Source of the DNA: a bacterium
GTDB taxonomy: Bacteria > Gemmatimonadota > Gemmatimonadetes > Longimicrobiales > RSA9
Assembly (NCBI GenBank): GCA_003242735.1
Contig: QGVH01000030.1
Location: forward strand, 1-44,629
DNA: 44,629 nt
Direction: 5' to 3'
A model generated the notes under the pieces. That model was given only the letters and a program-made list of their open reading frames with translations. It searched no databases and was not told the origin of the DNA. The translations under genes were made by a program, and so were the position numbers. Below, in pieces: positions 20,224-27,944 of this stretch (the stretch's first letter is position 1; each line of letters begins with the position of its first letter).

Positions 20224-20580
20224 TCACCCGACGCCGTACAGGATGCGTCCGCAGTGGTCGCACGACCGGATCGCGTCGTTGCGCTGGATCTCGTGGACGA
20301 CCGCGGTCGGAATGGACATGAAGCAGCCGTAGCAGGTGCCGTTGATCACGGGGACGACGGCGCGGCCGCGGCCTTCGATTTGCTGATAACGCCGTCGCAG
20401 GTTCTCCGGCAGCTCGGCCTCGATCTCCTGGATCTTCTGGTCGAGCTCGGCAAGGGCGCGTTGCAGGTCGATGTGGAACTCCTGGACTTCGACCCGGCTC
20501 TCGTCGGTGCCCTCGGCGAGCTCGCGGCGCTGCGATTTCAGGTCCTGCAACTGCAGCAGGATCTCGAGCTGTGGGTGCAT
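20224..20580 (-). CDS. Short coiled-coil zinc-ribbon protein (C4 type)
   Basis: A 118-residue protein: an N-terminal helical coiled coil (about 1-70, rich in Glu, Gln, Leu and Arg), then a C-terminal zinc ribbon with Cys83, Cys86, Cys107 and Cys110 (GTCYGCFMSIP and RSCDHCGRILY). It resembles the C-terminal half of the C4-type zinc-ribbon family often annotated as putative nucleic-acid-binding proteins, which usually run to about 240 residues, so the N-terminal half is short. GGAGG lies 8 bases before the ATG. It follows ptsN after 24 bases on the same strand, so the two form a unit. Function unknown. Confidence 0.85.
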   Translation of the reverse strand: MHPQLEILLQLQDLKSQRRELAEGTDESRVEVQEFHIDLQRALAELDQKIQEIEAELPENLRRRYQQIEGRGRAVVPVINGTCYGCFMSIPTAVVHEIQRNDAIRSCDHCGRILYGVG

Positions 20581-20604
20581 CCGTACAACCTCCGCGGGAG
20601 CCCG

Positions 20605-21057
20605 TTATCTGGACTTCTCGGCAATGAGGTCCAGGAACTCTTCCGGTGTCTTGAGTTCCATGAGCCGCTTGGGGACGTCGGGCTCCTTGGCGAACTGGGC
20701 GATCTTGCCGAGGACAGGGAGGTACTGGTTGCTGACTTCGAGGGGCGGTGCCACGACGAGGAAGAAGTGGTACACCGGCTGGCCGTCGATCGCCTTGAAC
20801 TCCACGCCCTCCGGCTTGCGCCCGAACGCCACCCGCAACCGGTTCACCACGAGCGAGCGGCAGTGCGGAATGGCGATCCCCCGGCCGATGCCCGTCGAGC
20901 CGAGGTTCTCCCGGCGCTTGAGCATCTTGAACAGGATGCCCTCGCTCTTCTCGTCCAGGCCCAGGAGCTGGATCAGCTCCTTGAGGACGTCGTCCTTGGT
21001 CTCGCTCTCCAGATGGAGCTTGACCGCTTCTTTATTGAAGAATTCCCGTAACTCCAT
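20605..21057 (-). CDS. ptsN: PTS EIIA-like regulatory protein, fructose/Ntr family (PtsN-like)
   Basis: Single-domain EIIA of the fructose/nitrogen class, 150 residues. It starts MELREFFNKEAVKLHLES and carries GIGRGIAIPHCRS with the phosphoryl-acceptor His65, then the VYHFFLVVAPP strand and the C-terminal EEFLDLI helix. With no attached EIIB or EIIC nearby it is probably regulatory, taking phosphate from an HPr rather than transporting sugar. The start is the ATG at 21057 (minus), with GGAGG 6 bases upstream; the longer open frame crosses its own promoter. Divergent from dus. Confidence 0.9.
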   Translation of the reverse strand: MELREFFNKEAVKLHLESETKDDVLKELIQLLGLDEKSEGILFKMLKRRENLGSTGIGRGIAIPHCRSLVVNRLRVAFGRKPEGVEFKAIDGQPVYHFFLVVAPPLEVSNQYLPVLGKIAQFAKEPDVPKRLMELKTPEEFLDLIAEKSR

Positions 21058-21105
21058 TTCTGGCCTCCAATGGCGTCGCTGACGCGACCTTGTCAGATGC
21101 AGGCA

Positions 21106-21135
21106 AACATAAAGGATCTCGCGGCGGGATGTCAA
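21106..21135 (-). promoter_or_regulatory. Candidate promoter of ptsN
   Basis: On the minus strand, TTGACA (21135-21130), an 18-base spacer, then TATGTT (21111-21106). The predicted leader is about 42 bases. It is back to back with the dus promoter, with 20 bases between the two -35 boxes. Confidence 0.65.
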
Positions 21136-21155
21136 AACGGCGGCGCCGGATCGCA

Positions 21156-21184
21156 TTGATCCTCGCCCCCCGAGGGTCTAGATT
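21156..21184 (+). promoter_or_regulatory. Candidate promoter of dus, close to the start codon
   Basis: TTGATC (21156-21161), 17-base spacer, TAGATT (21179-21184). The ATG at 21192 is only 7 bases beyond the -10, so transcription would begin at or beside the start codon. Confidence 0.6.
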
Positions 21185-21191
21185 TGGCGGT

Positions 21192-22193
21192 ATGGAGCGG
21201 AATCGGGACATGTGGACGATGCTCGCCAGCGGCGCCGTGCCGCTGTTCCTCGCCCCTCAGGCGGGGGTGAGCGAGTCGCCGTTCCGGCGACTGTGCCGCC
21301 GGTTCGGCGCGGACGTCGTCGTCAGCGAGTTCGTGAGCGCGGAGGGCATCCGCCGGGGCAGCGGGCGGACGCACGAGTACCTGCGCTTCGACGAGGCGGA
21401 GCGGCCGATCGGCGTCCAGATCTTCGGGGCGGACCCGAAGGCGATGGCAGAGGCCGCGGCGCTCGTCGCCGACGTCTACCGCCCCGATTTCATCGACATC
21501 AACTTCGGCTGCCCGGTCAAGAAGGTCGTTTCCAAGAACGGCGGCTCCGCGTGCCTCAAGGACCTGAACCTGGTCCAGTCCATCATTCGCGCGGTGGACC
21601 GGGCCACGCCGCTGCCCACGACCGTGAAGATCCGCAGCGGGTGGAGCGAGGAGCTGCGCAACCCGGTGGAGATCGCCTTGCGTTGTCAGGACGCCGGCGC
21701 CCGGGCCCTCACGCTGCACCCGCGTACGCGGACGCAGATGTTCTCCGGCTCGGCGAACTGGGATGAGATCGCGGCGGTCGTGGAGGCGCTGGACATCCCG
21801 GTGATCGGCAACGGCGACGTCCGGACCGGTGAAGACGCGCGCCGCATGCGCGAGCACACCGGCTGTGCCGGCATCATGATCGCGCGTGCGTCGCACGGCG
21901 CACCGTGGATCTTCGCCCAGGCGCGGGCCGCCCTGGACGGCCGGCCGATCCCTCCGGATCCCGACGTCGTGGAGCGGTTCCGTATCGTGCTCGAGCACGC
22001 GCGTCTCGCCATCGAGTTCGAGCGGGACGAGCAACGGGCGATGATCGAGTTCCGCAAGCACCTCGGCTGGTACACGCGCGGCCTGCCGGACGGGCGTGCG
22101 TTGCGCCAGCGGCTCTTCGAAGTCCGCACCCTGACCGAGGTCGAGCGGCTGCTCGAGCAGTACCTCGAAGAGGCCCAGGCGGTCGCCGCATGA
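21192..22193 (+). CDS. dus: tRNA-dihydrouridine synthase (DusB-like)
   Basis: FMN enzyme that reduces uridines in the tRNA D-loop. The TIM barrel shows FLAPQAGVSESPFRRLCRRFG, PIGVQIFGADP, DFIDINFGCPVKKV with the catalytic Cys, NGGSACLKD, the LTLHPRTRTQMFSG loop, PVIGNGDVRTGEDA and IMIARASHGAPWIF. The length of 333 is usual. With the promoter at 21156-21184 the mRNA may be leaderless at ATG 21192. Alternatively ATG 21210 would have GGAG about 12 bases before it and a leader near 20 bases. The stop overlaps larB (ATGA). Confidence 0.95.
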   Translation: MERNRDMWTMLASGAVPLFLAPQAGVSESPFRRLCRRFGADVVVSEFVSAEGIRRGSGRTHEYLRFDEAERPIGVQIFGADPKAMAEAAALVADVYRPDFIDINFGCPVKKVVSKNGGSACLKDLNLVQSIIRAVDRATPLPTTVKIRSGWSEELRNPVEIALRCQDAGARALTLHPRTRTQMFSGSANWDEIAAVVEALDIPVIGNGDVRTGEDARRMREHTGCAGIMIARASHGAPWIFAQARAALDGRPIPPDPDVVERFRIVLEHARLAIEFERDEQRAMIEFRKHLGWYTRGLPDGRALRQRLFEVRTLTEVERLLEQYLEEAQAVAA

Positions 22194-22996
22194 GGCGCGA
22201 CCGGCTGCGTCGTCTGCTGGAGGAGGTGGCCGCCGGCCGCCTCGCCCCGGCCGACGCCCTCGAGCGCCTGGCCTGGCTGCCTGTCGAGGAGGTGGGCGAG
22301 GGAACGGATGGCGACGGCCCGGTGTTCGCCCGCCTGGACCACCACCGCGCCACCCGCCAGGGCCTCCCCGAGGTGGTGTTCTGCCAGGGCAAGACCCCCG
22401 CCCAGGTCGTCGAGATCTGTCGCCGGCTCGCCGCGCGGGGCGATGGCTTCCTGGCCACCCGGGCGGACGCGGAGGCGCGCGCCGCGCTCGCCGCGGCGTT
22501 CCCCGAGGCCCGCGTCTCCGAGATCGCCCGCGTCGTACACCTCGCTCCCGACGAGCCCGCGGCGGTCCGCACCCGCGGCCCCGTCCTGGTGGTCAGCGCC
22601 GGCACCGGCGACCTGCCCGTCGCCGAGGAGGCCGCCTGGACCGCCGAGGCGTTCGGCAACCCCGTCGAGCGGCTCTACGACGTCGGGGTCGCCGGCCTCC
22701 ACCGCGTGCTGCGCGCCTCCGACGCCCTCGCCCGCGCCGCCGTCGTCATCGTGGTGGCCGGGATGGAGGGCGCGCTGCCGTCGGTCGTCGGCGGCCTCGT
22801 GGCCGCGCCCGTCATCGCCGTCCCCACCAGCGTCGGCTACGGCGCCTCCCTCGGCGGCCTCGCCGCGCTGCTCGCCATGCTCAACAGCTGCGCCGCCGGC
22901 ATCGTCGTCGTGAACATCGACAACGGCTTCGGCGCCGCCGTCGCCGCCACCCGGATCAACCGGCTGGACGCCCCGGAGGCCGCCCCAGGCCGTTGA
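22190..22996 (+). CDS. larB: Nickel-pincer cofactor biosynthesis protein LarB
   Basis: LarB carboxylates the pyridinium ring of nicotinic acid adenine dinucleotide and cleaves it, the first step of the nickel-pincer nucleotide made for lactate racemase and relatives. The 268 residues have an N-terminal helical region (LRRLLEEVAAGRLAPADALERL), then LDHHRATRQGLPEVVFCQGK, VVSAGTGDLPVAEEAA, VVIVVAGMEGALPSVVGGL, and PTSVGYGASLGGLAALLAMLNSC read in parts. The partners LarC and LarE are not in the window. Its ATG overlaps the dus stop, and its own stop lies inside the -35 of the tmRNA promoter. Confidence 0.93.
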   Translation: MRRDRLRRLLEEVAAGRLAPADALERLAWLPVEEVGEGTDGDGPVFARLDHHRATRQGLPEVVFCQGKTPAQVVEICRRLAARGDGFLATRADAEARAALAAAFPEARVSEIARVVHLAPDEPAAVRTRGPVLVVSAGTGDLPVAEEAAWTAEAFGNPVERLYDVGVAGLHRVLRASDALARAAVVIVVAGMEGALPSVVGGLVAAPVIAVPTSVGYGASLGGLAALLAMLNSCAAGIVVVNIDNGFGAAVAATRINRLDAPEAAPGR

Positions 22997-23021
22997 CCCC
23001 GGCCCCCTCTTTGCCTAACTT
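22993..23021 (+). promoter_or_regulatory. Promoter of tmRNA
   Basis: TTGACC (22993-22998), 17-base spacer, TAACTT (23016-23021), 11 bases before the first paired base of tmRNA. The -35 box contains the larB stop codon. Confidence 0.75.
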
Positions 23022-23032
23022 TATCCTTGACC

Positions 23033-23390
23033 GGGGCCGACCTGGATTCGACGCGTTTAGTGAAGTCGGCGCCGCGTGCCGGGGACCCGCAACCCCGTGA
23101 CAAGCGGGAAAACAAACAAGTGCCAACTCTCAACTGGCGCTGGCTGCGTAACTGAGTTTACGCAACCCGTCTCCGGTTTGACCGGGCCCGAGGTCGGGCC
23201 GGAGACGTCGACGAATCGGGCTGGCCTGTGATCGGTGCCGCGTCGGTCGCAGGCGAGATCTCACGCGGCTGGTCCGTGAGGGGCCGTCCGCTGGCCGATG
23301 ATCGGACGAGAACAACAGAACAGCGGACTACGCACGTAGACGCGCTGAGGGATCTATTCGCGGACGCGGGTTCGACTCCCGCCGGCTCCA
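23033..23390 (+). ncRNA. ssrA: Transfer-messenger RNA (tmRNA)
   Basis: Rescues stalled ribosomes and tags the unfinished protein. The tRNA-like ends pair exactly: GGGGCCG at 23033-23039 with CGGCTCC at 23383-23389 (one G-U pair), followed by the T-arm sequence GGGTTCGACTCCC and discriminator A; CCA is not encoded. The 5' end GGGGCCGACCTGGATTCGAC is the family signature. The tag frame begins at GCC 23122, after ACAAGT, and encodes ANSQLALAA before TAA at 23149-23151, a typical degradation tag. At 358 bases it is a one-piece tmRNA of usual length. Confidence 0.97.
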
Positions 23391-23395
23391 TGAAC

Positions 23396-23433
23396 GAGAC
23401 GGGCGCCGCGGCGTGGCGCCCGTCTCTCTTTCC
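23396..23433 (+). terminator. Intrinsic terminator after tmRNA
   Basis: A perfect 12-base-pair stem, GAGACGGGCGCC with GGCGCCCGTCTC, around a 7-base loop, followed by TCTTTCC. It starts 6 bases after the tmRNA 3' end. Confidence 0.85.
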
Positions 23434-23474
23434 CCTCACCGTGCCGCCCGTTCCAGACACGACCTTGGCCGCGG

Positions 23475-24491
23475 TCAGAACACGTCCACGTTCACCTCCG
23501 GGCGGTAGCGCCGTGGATTCGTCCGGATGTCGTTGATCAGCCGCCGGAGGTCGAGCACGGCGCGGAGCAGCTCGTCGTACAGCGCGGGATCGGTGAGGAG
23601 GCGGCCGAGCGCGCCTTGCTGGCCGTTCGCGCCGTCGAGCATCCCGGACAGCCCCATCAGAGCCGTGTCCGCGCGGCCCACCGTTGCCAGCAGATGGCGA
23701 TACAGAGAATCACTGCGGAGCAGTTGCCCGAGCGCACCCCCGCCATGGAGCAGCAACGCTCCTACGCTGTCCACCCGGGCGATCGCCCGGTCGAGCTGCT
23801 CGTAGAGCGCCGGGTCCCGGATCAGCCGGCCGAGCGTGCCGTCCATCCGGTTGAGCTCGCGCAGCGCTGTTTCGAGCTGCGCAGCCCCGGCCTCGAGCCG
23901 GCCATAGAGGTCGTCGTCGGTGAGGAGCATCCCCAGCGTCCCCTCGCCGCGCTCCAGCTTCAGCGTGAGTGCGTACATGTTGCGTACGAGGAGGTGGGTT
24001 TGCTCGAGAACATCCGCGGCGGTGGCGAGGATCTCCTCCATTTCGGGCGGCGGTACAGACCGAAGTGTGTCGCCCGGCAGCAGAACGCGTGCTTCGGGCG
24101 TGCCCGGCGCGACATCCACGAACCGATCGCCCAGCAACCCCTGCGTGCGCAGCCGCGCCTGCGAGTTCTCGCGGATCTGGTCCTGCACGTCCTTTGCGAT
24201 GGAGAGCGTCAGCACGACGTGGTTGCCGCCGGTCTTCCGTTCCATCGGGATGAAGTCGATGCGCTTCACATGTCCGACCCGCTGGCCTGCCAGCGTCACC
24301 GGCGAGCCTTCGCTGATGCCCCCGGCGTTGGGGAACAGCGCGATCAGCTCGTAGCGCGGCGCGAAGATGTCGAAGAGCTCGCCCACCCGGAGAATGCCGT
24401 ACGCGAGGAGCGCCAGCGCCACGATCAGCAGGGCGCCCACGCGTACTTCCCGCCACTCGAGCACGCCTCCGCGGATGGTGCGCCGCGCCAT
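23475..24491 (-). CDS. MCE-domain substrate-binding protein, MlaD family
   Basis: Periplasmic, inner-membrane-anchored component of an Mla-type lipid transporter. The 338 residues have one N-terminal transmembrane helix (about 17-34), the MCE domain (about 42-125) with FPNAGGISEGSPVTLAGQRVG and LGDRFVDVAPG, and a long helical C-terminal region. That region carries recurring G-LG-LL/DP-LY units (GTLGRLIRDPALYEQL, GALGRLLTDPALYDEL), as in other MCE proteins. It is the last gene of the minus-strand set, 2 bases after the ATPase. It probably binds phospholipid between the two membranes. Confidence 0.9.
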   Translation of the reverse strand: MARRTIRGGVLEWREVRVGALLIVALALLAYGILRVGELFDIFAPRYELIALFPNAGGISEGSPVTLAGQRVGHVKRIDFIPMERKTGGNHVVLTLSIAKDVQDQIRENSQARLRTQGLLGDRFVDVAPGTPEARVLLPGDTLRSVPPPEMEEILATAADVLEQTHLLVRNMYALTLKLERGEGTLGMLLTDDDLYGRLEAGAAQLETALRELNRMDGTLGRLIRDPALYEQLDRAIARVDSVGALLLHGGGALGQLLRSDSLYRHLLATVGRADTALMGLSGMLDGANGQQGALGRLLTDPALYDELLRAVLDLRRLINDIRTNPRRYRPEVNVDVF

Positions 24492-24493
24492 GC

Positions 24494-25312
24494 TCAGGCC
24501 GCCTCGATGAAGGCGCGGATGTAGGGGTCATCCGCCGCGACCAGCTCGTCCGGCGTGCCGTCGAACTGGATCCGGCCATCTCGCAACAGGTTGACGCGCG
24601 ACGCGATCTTGAACCCGGCTCGCAGGTCGTGTGTCACCACCACCGAGGTCACGCCCAGCTCCACCTGGAGTCTGCGGATCAGCTCGACGATCGTCTCGAC
24701 GGCGAGCGGGTCCAGCCCCGCAGTCGGCTCATCGTAGAGGATGATCTCCGGGTCCGTGGCGATCGCACGCGCGATCCCGACCCGCTTTCTCATCCCGCCG
24801 GACAGCTCCGCCGGCAGCCGGGTGGCGACGCGGTCCGCGTTCAGGTCCACGAGCTCGAGTCGCTCGCGCACGATCCGTTCGATCTCGCGGTCGGGCAGCT
24901 TCGTGCTCTCGCGCAGCGGATACGCCACGTTCTCGAACACGGTGAGCGAGTCGAACAGCGCTGCACCCTGGAAGACCATCCCGATCCGCCGCCGCAGCCT
25001 CAAGACCTCGCTGAACGGGAGGCGCGTGATCTCGCGGCCGAATACCCGCACCGAGCCGCGGTCGGGGACGAGCAGACGGAGGATCAGCTTCAGAATCGTC
25101 GATTTGCCCGTCCCCGATTCACCGAGCACGAGCAGCGTCTCCCCCGCGCACACATACAGGTCGACGCCGCGGAGCACCGGTGCGTCGAAGCTGAGCCAAA
25201 CATCCCGTAGCTCGATGACCTTGGGCGGATCCGAGCTCCCCCCTCTGCGTCGTCGCGCCGAAGGGCCAGCAGAGCGGTCCGGCCCACTTCGCGGCCTCAG
25301 CGCCTCGCCCAC
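24494..25312 (-). CDS. ABC transporter ATPase, MlaF family
   Basis: Energises the Mla-type lipid transporter. The 272 residues have Walker A GESGTGKST at 64-72, a Q-loop in VFQGAALFDSLTV, the ABC signature LSGGMRKRVGIARAI, Walker B IILYDEPTAGLD, and the switch histidine in VVVTHDLRAG. VFENVAYPLRE is typical of the MlaF branch. The first 30 residues are a basic, low-complexity extension, so translation may begin later than the GTG at 25312. Middle gene of the three. Confidence 0.92.
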   Translation of the reverse strand: MGEALRPRSGPDRSAGPSARRRRGGSSDPPKVIELRDVWLSFDAPVLRGVDLYVCAGETLLVLGESGTGKSTILKLILRLLVPDRGSVRVFGREITRLPFSEVLRLRRRIGMVFQGAALFDSLTVFENVAYPLRESTKLPDREIERIVRERLELVDLNADRVATRLPAELSGGMRKRVGIARAIATDPEIILYDEPTAGLDPLAVETIVELIRRLQVELGVTSVVVTHDLRAGFKIASRVNLLRDGRIQFDGTPDELVAADDPYIRAFIEAA

Positions 25313-25352
25313 GGCGTGAGCGACTCCGGAGGTGCGGCCTGGAGGGTTGTGC

Positions 25353-26171
25353 TCATGGTCCGGGCGGGAGGGCCACCAGCAGGAGCTGGGTCATGAAGTA
25401 GTCTGTCGCGAAAATCAGCATCGATGCGACGACGACCGCCCTCGTCGCGCTCCGCCCGACGCCCTCCGTCCCGCCTCCCGTGTTCAGGCCGTAGTAGCTG
25501 CCGGTCAGCGCGATCAGCGCGCCGAAGACTACGGGCTTCAACAGGCCGCTGACGAAGTCGCGTGGGAAGAAATGGCCGACGAAGCCCGACTGCGCGAGGG
25601 TGAACCCCACTCCGCGTAGGTAGGTGTCCGGCGGGACTTGGACGCGGAGGGCGGCGACGATGAGGCCGCCCAGAATCCCGATGGCGTCTGCGATGATCGT
25701 GAGCAGTGGCATGGTGATCACCGCCGCCACCAGGCGGGGCGTCACCAGCTTCTTGATCGGGTCGGTGCCCATGGTCTCGAGCGCGTCGATCTGCTCCGTC
25801 ACCCGCATCGCCCCCAGCTCCGCCGCGATCCCGGAGCCCGCGCGTCCCGCGACCGCGAGCGACGAGAGCACGGGCCCGAGTTCCCGGACCATCGATGCGC
25901 CCACCAAGTTGCCGATGTAGAGGGTGGCGCCGAACTTGCCCAGCTCCACCGAGCTCTGGAGGGCGAGCACCATGCCCGTGAACAGTCCGGTCAGCAGCAC
26001 GATGGGTACGGATCCCACGCCGATCCGGTCCATTTGCGTAACCACGTCCCGCCAGTAGAACGGCCGGGACACCGCGAAGCGCAGCGCCCGGCCACCGAGC
26101 AGGAAGTAGTCCTGCACGCCCAGCGCCACGCCGCGCATCCACGTGTCCGCGGCGATCAGCACGCGCGCCAT
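25353..26171 (-). CDS. ABC transporter permease, MlaE family
   Basis: Inner-membrane permease of the Mla-type lipid transporter. The 272 residues show about five transmembrane segments and the MlaE signature regions: LLTGLFTGMVLALQSSVEL, LGPVLSSLAVAGRAGSGIAAELGAMRVTEQIDAL, and MGTDPIKKLVTPRLVAA. It is the first gene of the minus-strand trio (permease, ATPase, MCE protein); no separate MlaB or MlaC is present here. It diverges from rfaE1 across a 121-base gap. Confidence 0.93.
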   Translation of the reverse strand: MARVLIAADTWMRGVALGVQDYFLLGGRALRFAVSRPFYWRDVVTQMDRIGVGSVPIVLLTGLFTGMVLALQSSVELGKFGATLYIGNLVGASMVRELGPVLSSLAVAGRAGSGIAAELGAMRVTEQIDALETMGTDPIKKLVTPRLVAAVITMPLLTIIADAIGILGGLIVAALRVQVPPDTYLRGVGFTLAQSGFVGHFFPRDFVSGLLKPVVFGALIALTGSYYGLNTGGGTEGVGRSATRAVVVASMLIFATDYFMTQLLLVALPPGP

Positions 26172-26201
26172 CGGCTCCCCGAATGCGGCGGGCGCCCGCG
26201 C

Positions 26202-26230
26202 TTTACAACCGCGCCGCGGCGCCCTAGCTT
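26202..26230 (+). promoter_or_regulatory. Candidate promoter of rfaE1
   Basis: TTTACA (26202-26207), 17-base spacer, TAGCTT (26225-26230), with a predicted leader of about 55 bases. Confidence 0.55.
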
Positions 26231-26292
26231 CAGGCCCTGCACAGTCCCGGCCCTTGCCGACACAAGTTCCGTGCCCTCAGCATTTTCGTGCA

Positions 26293-27285
26293 GTGAACCG
26301 TCTCGAACCCGAGTGGCTCGACGTTCTGCTCGAACGCGCACGCCAGATCCGCGTCCTCGTCGTCGGTGACCTGATGCTGGACGTCTACCTGCGCGGGTCG
26401 GCCTCCCGCATCTCGCCGGAGGCGCCCGTGCCGGTCGTGCGCGTGCGCGAGCGCTGGAGCACGCTGGGCGGCGCGGCCAACGTCGCCCGCAACGTGGTCG
26501 AGCTCGGCGCCGCCTGCGAGCTGGTCGGGTGCGTCGGCGCGGACGAGGCCGGCACCCAGCTCCTCGCCGAGGTCGAACGGGCGGGCATCGGGGCGCGCGG
26601 CATCACCGTCGTCGCTGACCGGCCGACCACGGTCAAGACCCGGCTGGTCGCCCGGAACCAGCAGATCGCCCGCTTCGACAGCGAGGTGGAGGACGATCTG
26701 GAAGGCGGCTCCGCTGACGCCCTCATCGCCGCGATCGACGAGCTCGCGGCCGGCGCCGACGTGATCGTCCTCGAGGACTACGACAAGGGTGTCCTGACGC
26801 GGGCGGTCAGCGCCGCGGCACTCGAGGCCGCCCGCCGACGGGGAGTGCCCGTCGTCGTCGACCCGAAGGAGCGTCACTTCTTCGACTACGCCGGCGCCAC
26901 CGTCTTCAAGCCCAACCTGGTGGAGCTCACCACCGCGCTCCGCGCACCGGTGCATGCCGACGACCCGCGCTGGATGGAGGAGACCCGCCGCCGCCTCGGC
27001 TGCCGGAACCTCCTCGTGACGCTGGGCGAGGACGGCCTGGCGCTCGCCACCGAGGCCGGCGAGTTCGTCCGGGTGCCCACCGTGGCCCGGTCGGTGTACG
27101 ACGTCTCGGGCGCCGGCGACACGGTCACGGCCGTGGTCGCCGTGGCGCTCGCCGCCGGCGCCACGCTTCCCGAGGCCGCCGTCCTTGCCAACCACGCGGC
27201 CGGCATCCAGGTCGGCAAGGCGGGCGTCTCCGCGGTGTCCGCGGACGAGTTGCGCGCCACGGTCCGCGCATACCAGAAGGTGTGA
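26293..27285 (+). CDS. rfaE1: D-glycero-beta-D-manno-heptose-7-phosphate kinase (RfaE domain I)
   Basis: PfkB-family sugar kinase phosphorylating heptose 7-phosphate at O-1 on the way to ADP-heptose of the LPS core. The 330 residues carry [23 protein letters not shown] at the start (read in parts), [46 protein letters not shown] and the catalytic [11 protein letters not shown]. It lacks the nucleotidyltransferase half found in E. coli HldE; that activity is encoded alone at 41667-42158. The start is the GTG at 26293, before NRLEPEW. Confidence 0.9.
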   Translation: MNRLEPEWLDVLLERARQIRVLVVGDLMLDVYLRGSASRISPEAPVPVVRVRERWSTLGGAANVARNVVELGAACELVGCVGADEAGTQLLAEVERAGIGARGITVVADRPTTVKTRLVARNQQIARFDSEVEDDLEGGSADALIAAIDELAAGADVIVLEDYDKGVLTRAVSAAALEAARRRGVPVVVDPKERHFFDYAGATVFKPNLVELTTALRAPVHADDPRWMEETRRRLGCRNLLVTLGEDGLALATEAGEFVRVPTVARSVYDVSGAGDTVTAVVAVALAAGATLPEAAVLANHAAGIQVGKAGVSAVSADELRATVRAYQKV

Positions 27286-27344
27286 GGCGGGGCGGCTCCC
27301 GCCTCGAGGCCGAACAATGGACTCCCAGACGTGAGGAGAACGGG

Positions 27345-27731
27345 GTGGCAGGACTGCGCACCATCCGGACAGACCGGGCGCCCGAGGCCATCGGGCCGTA
27401 CAGCCAGGCCATCGTGGCCGGCAACCTCGTGTTCACTGCCGGGCAGATCCCGTTGGACCCGGCGACGGGCGAGCTCGTGCAGGGAGACGTCGCGGCGCAG
27501 ACGGAGCGGGTGATCGAGAACCTCCGGGCGATCCTCGAAGCCGCGGGCAGCTCACTGACGAAGGTCGTCAAGACCACGGTCTTCCTGGCGGACATGAACG
27601 ACTTCGCGGCCATGAACGAGGTGTACGCCCGCTACTTCGGCGACCATCGTCCGGCGCGGTCCACGGTGCAGGCCGCCCGCTTGCCGCGGGACGTGCGGGT
27701 CGAGATCGAGGCGGTCGCCGTGCTCGATTGA
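27345..27731 (+). CDS. ridA: RidA family reactive-intermediate deaminase
   Basis: Hydrolyses reactive enamine/imine intermediates released by PLP enzymes. The 128 residues have [28 protein letters not shown] (in parts), [38 protein letters not shown] and the conserved [22 protein letters not shown] with its catalytic-site Arg. The start is the GTG at 27345, behind GAGGAGAACGGG; an in-frame GTG at 27282 overlapping the rfaE1 stop is a weaker choice because it adds 21 unconserved residues. Confidence 0.94.
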   Translation: MAGLRTIRTDRAPEAIGPYSQAIVAGNLVFTAGQIPLDPATGELVQGDVAAQTERVIENLRAILEAAGSSLTKVVKTTVFLADMNDFAAMNEVYARYFGDHRPARSTVQAARLPRDVRVEIEAVAVLD

Positions 27732-27761
27732 GCGGCGGTCGGACGGCGAAGGGTCACGGGC

Positions 27762-27790
27762 TTGACACACCCGGCGCGGCCGGCGCATCC
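27762..27790 (+). promoter_or_regulatory. Weak candidate promoter of tRNA-Sec
   Basis: A consensus TTGACA at 27762-27767 is followed 17 bases later by GCATCC, a poor -10. Placement, 33 bases before the tRNA, is sensible. Confidence 0.35.
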
Positions 27791-27822
27791 GTTCGCGGGT
27801 CTCCACGCGCGTGGCCGTTCCA

Positions 27823-27916
27823 GGGGCCGCAGGGTGGCTGGTGCCGCCTCTGATCTTCAAAATCAGCGAGGGCGGGGAAGACCTGCCCTGGTGGGTTCGA
27901 TTCCCACGCGGCCCCG
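27823..27916 (+). tRNA. selC: Selenocysteine tRNA (anticodon TCA)
   Basis: A 94-base tRNA with all bacterial tRNA-Sec hallmarks. There is an 8-pair acceptor stem (GGGGCCGC at 27823-27830 with GCGGCCCC at 27908-27915, discriminator G). A 6-pair D stem follows (GGTGGC with GCCGCC), then anticodon stem CTGAT/ATCAG with loop CTTCAAA and anticodon TCA at 27857-27859. The 8-pair long variable arm (AGGGCGGG with CCTGCCCT) and the T stem GTGGG/CCCAC complete it. CCA is not encoded. It supplies the substrate of SelB, encoded about 8 kb upstream. Confidence 0.97.
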
Positions 27917-27944
27917 TTCCTGCGCCGGCCGGCGCCTTTGCGTC

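Noticed and set aside
27762..27944. N-terminal extension of recX
   Set aside because: It starts at the TTG of a -35-like TTGACA and runs through the whole of tRNA-Sec.
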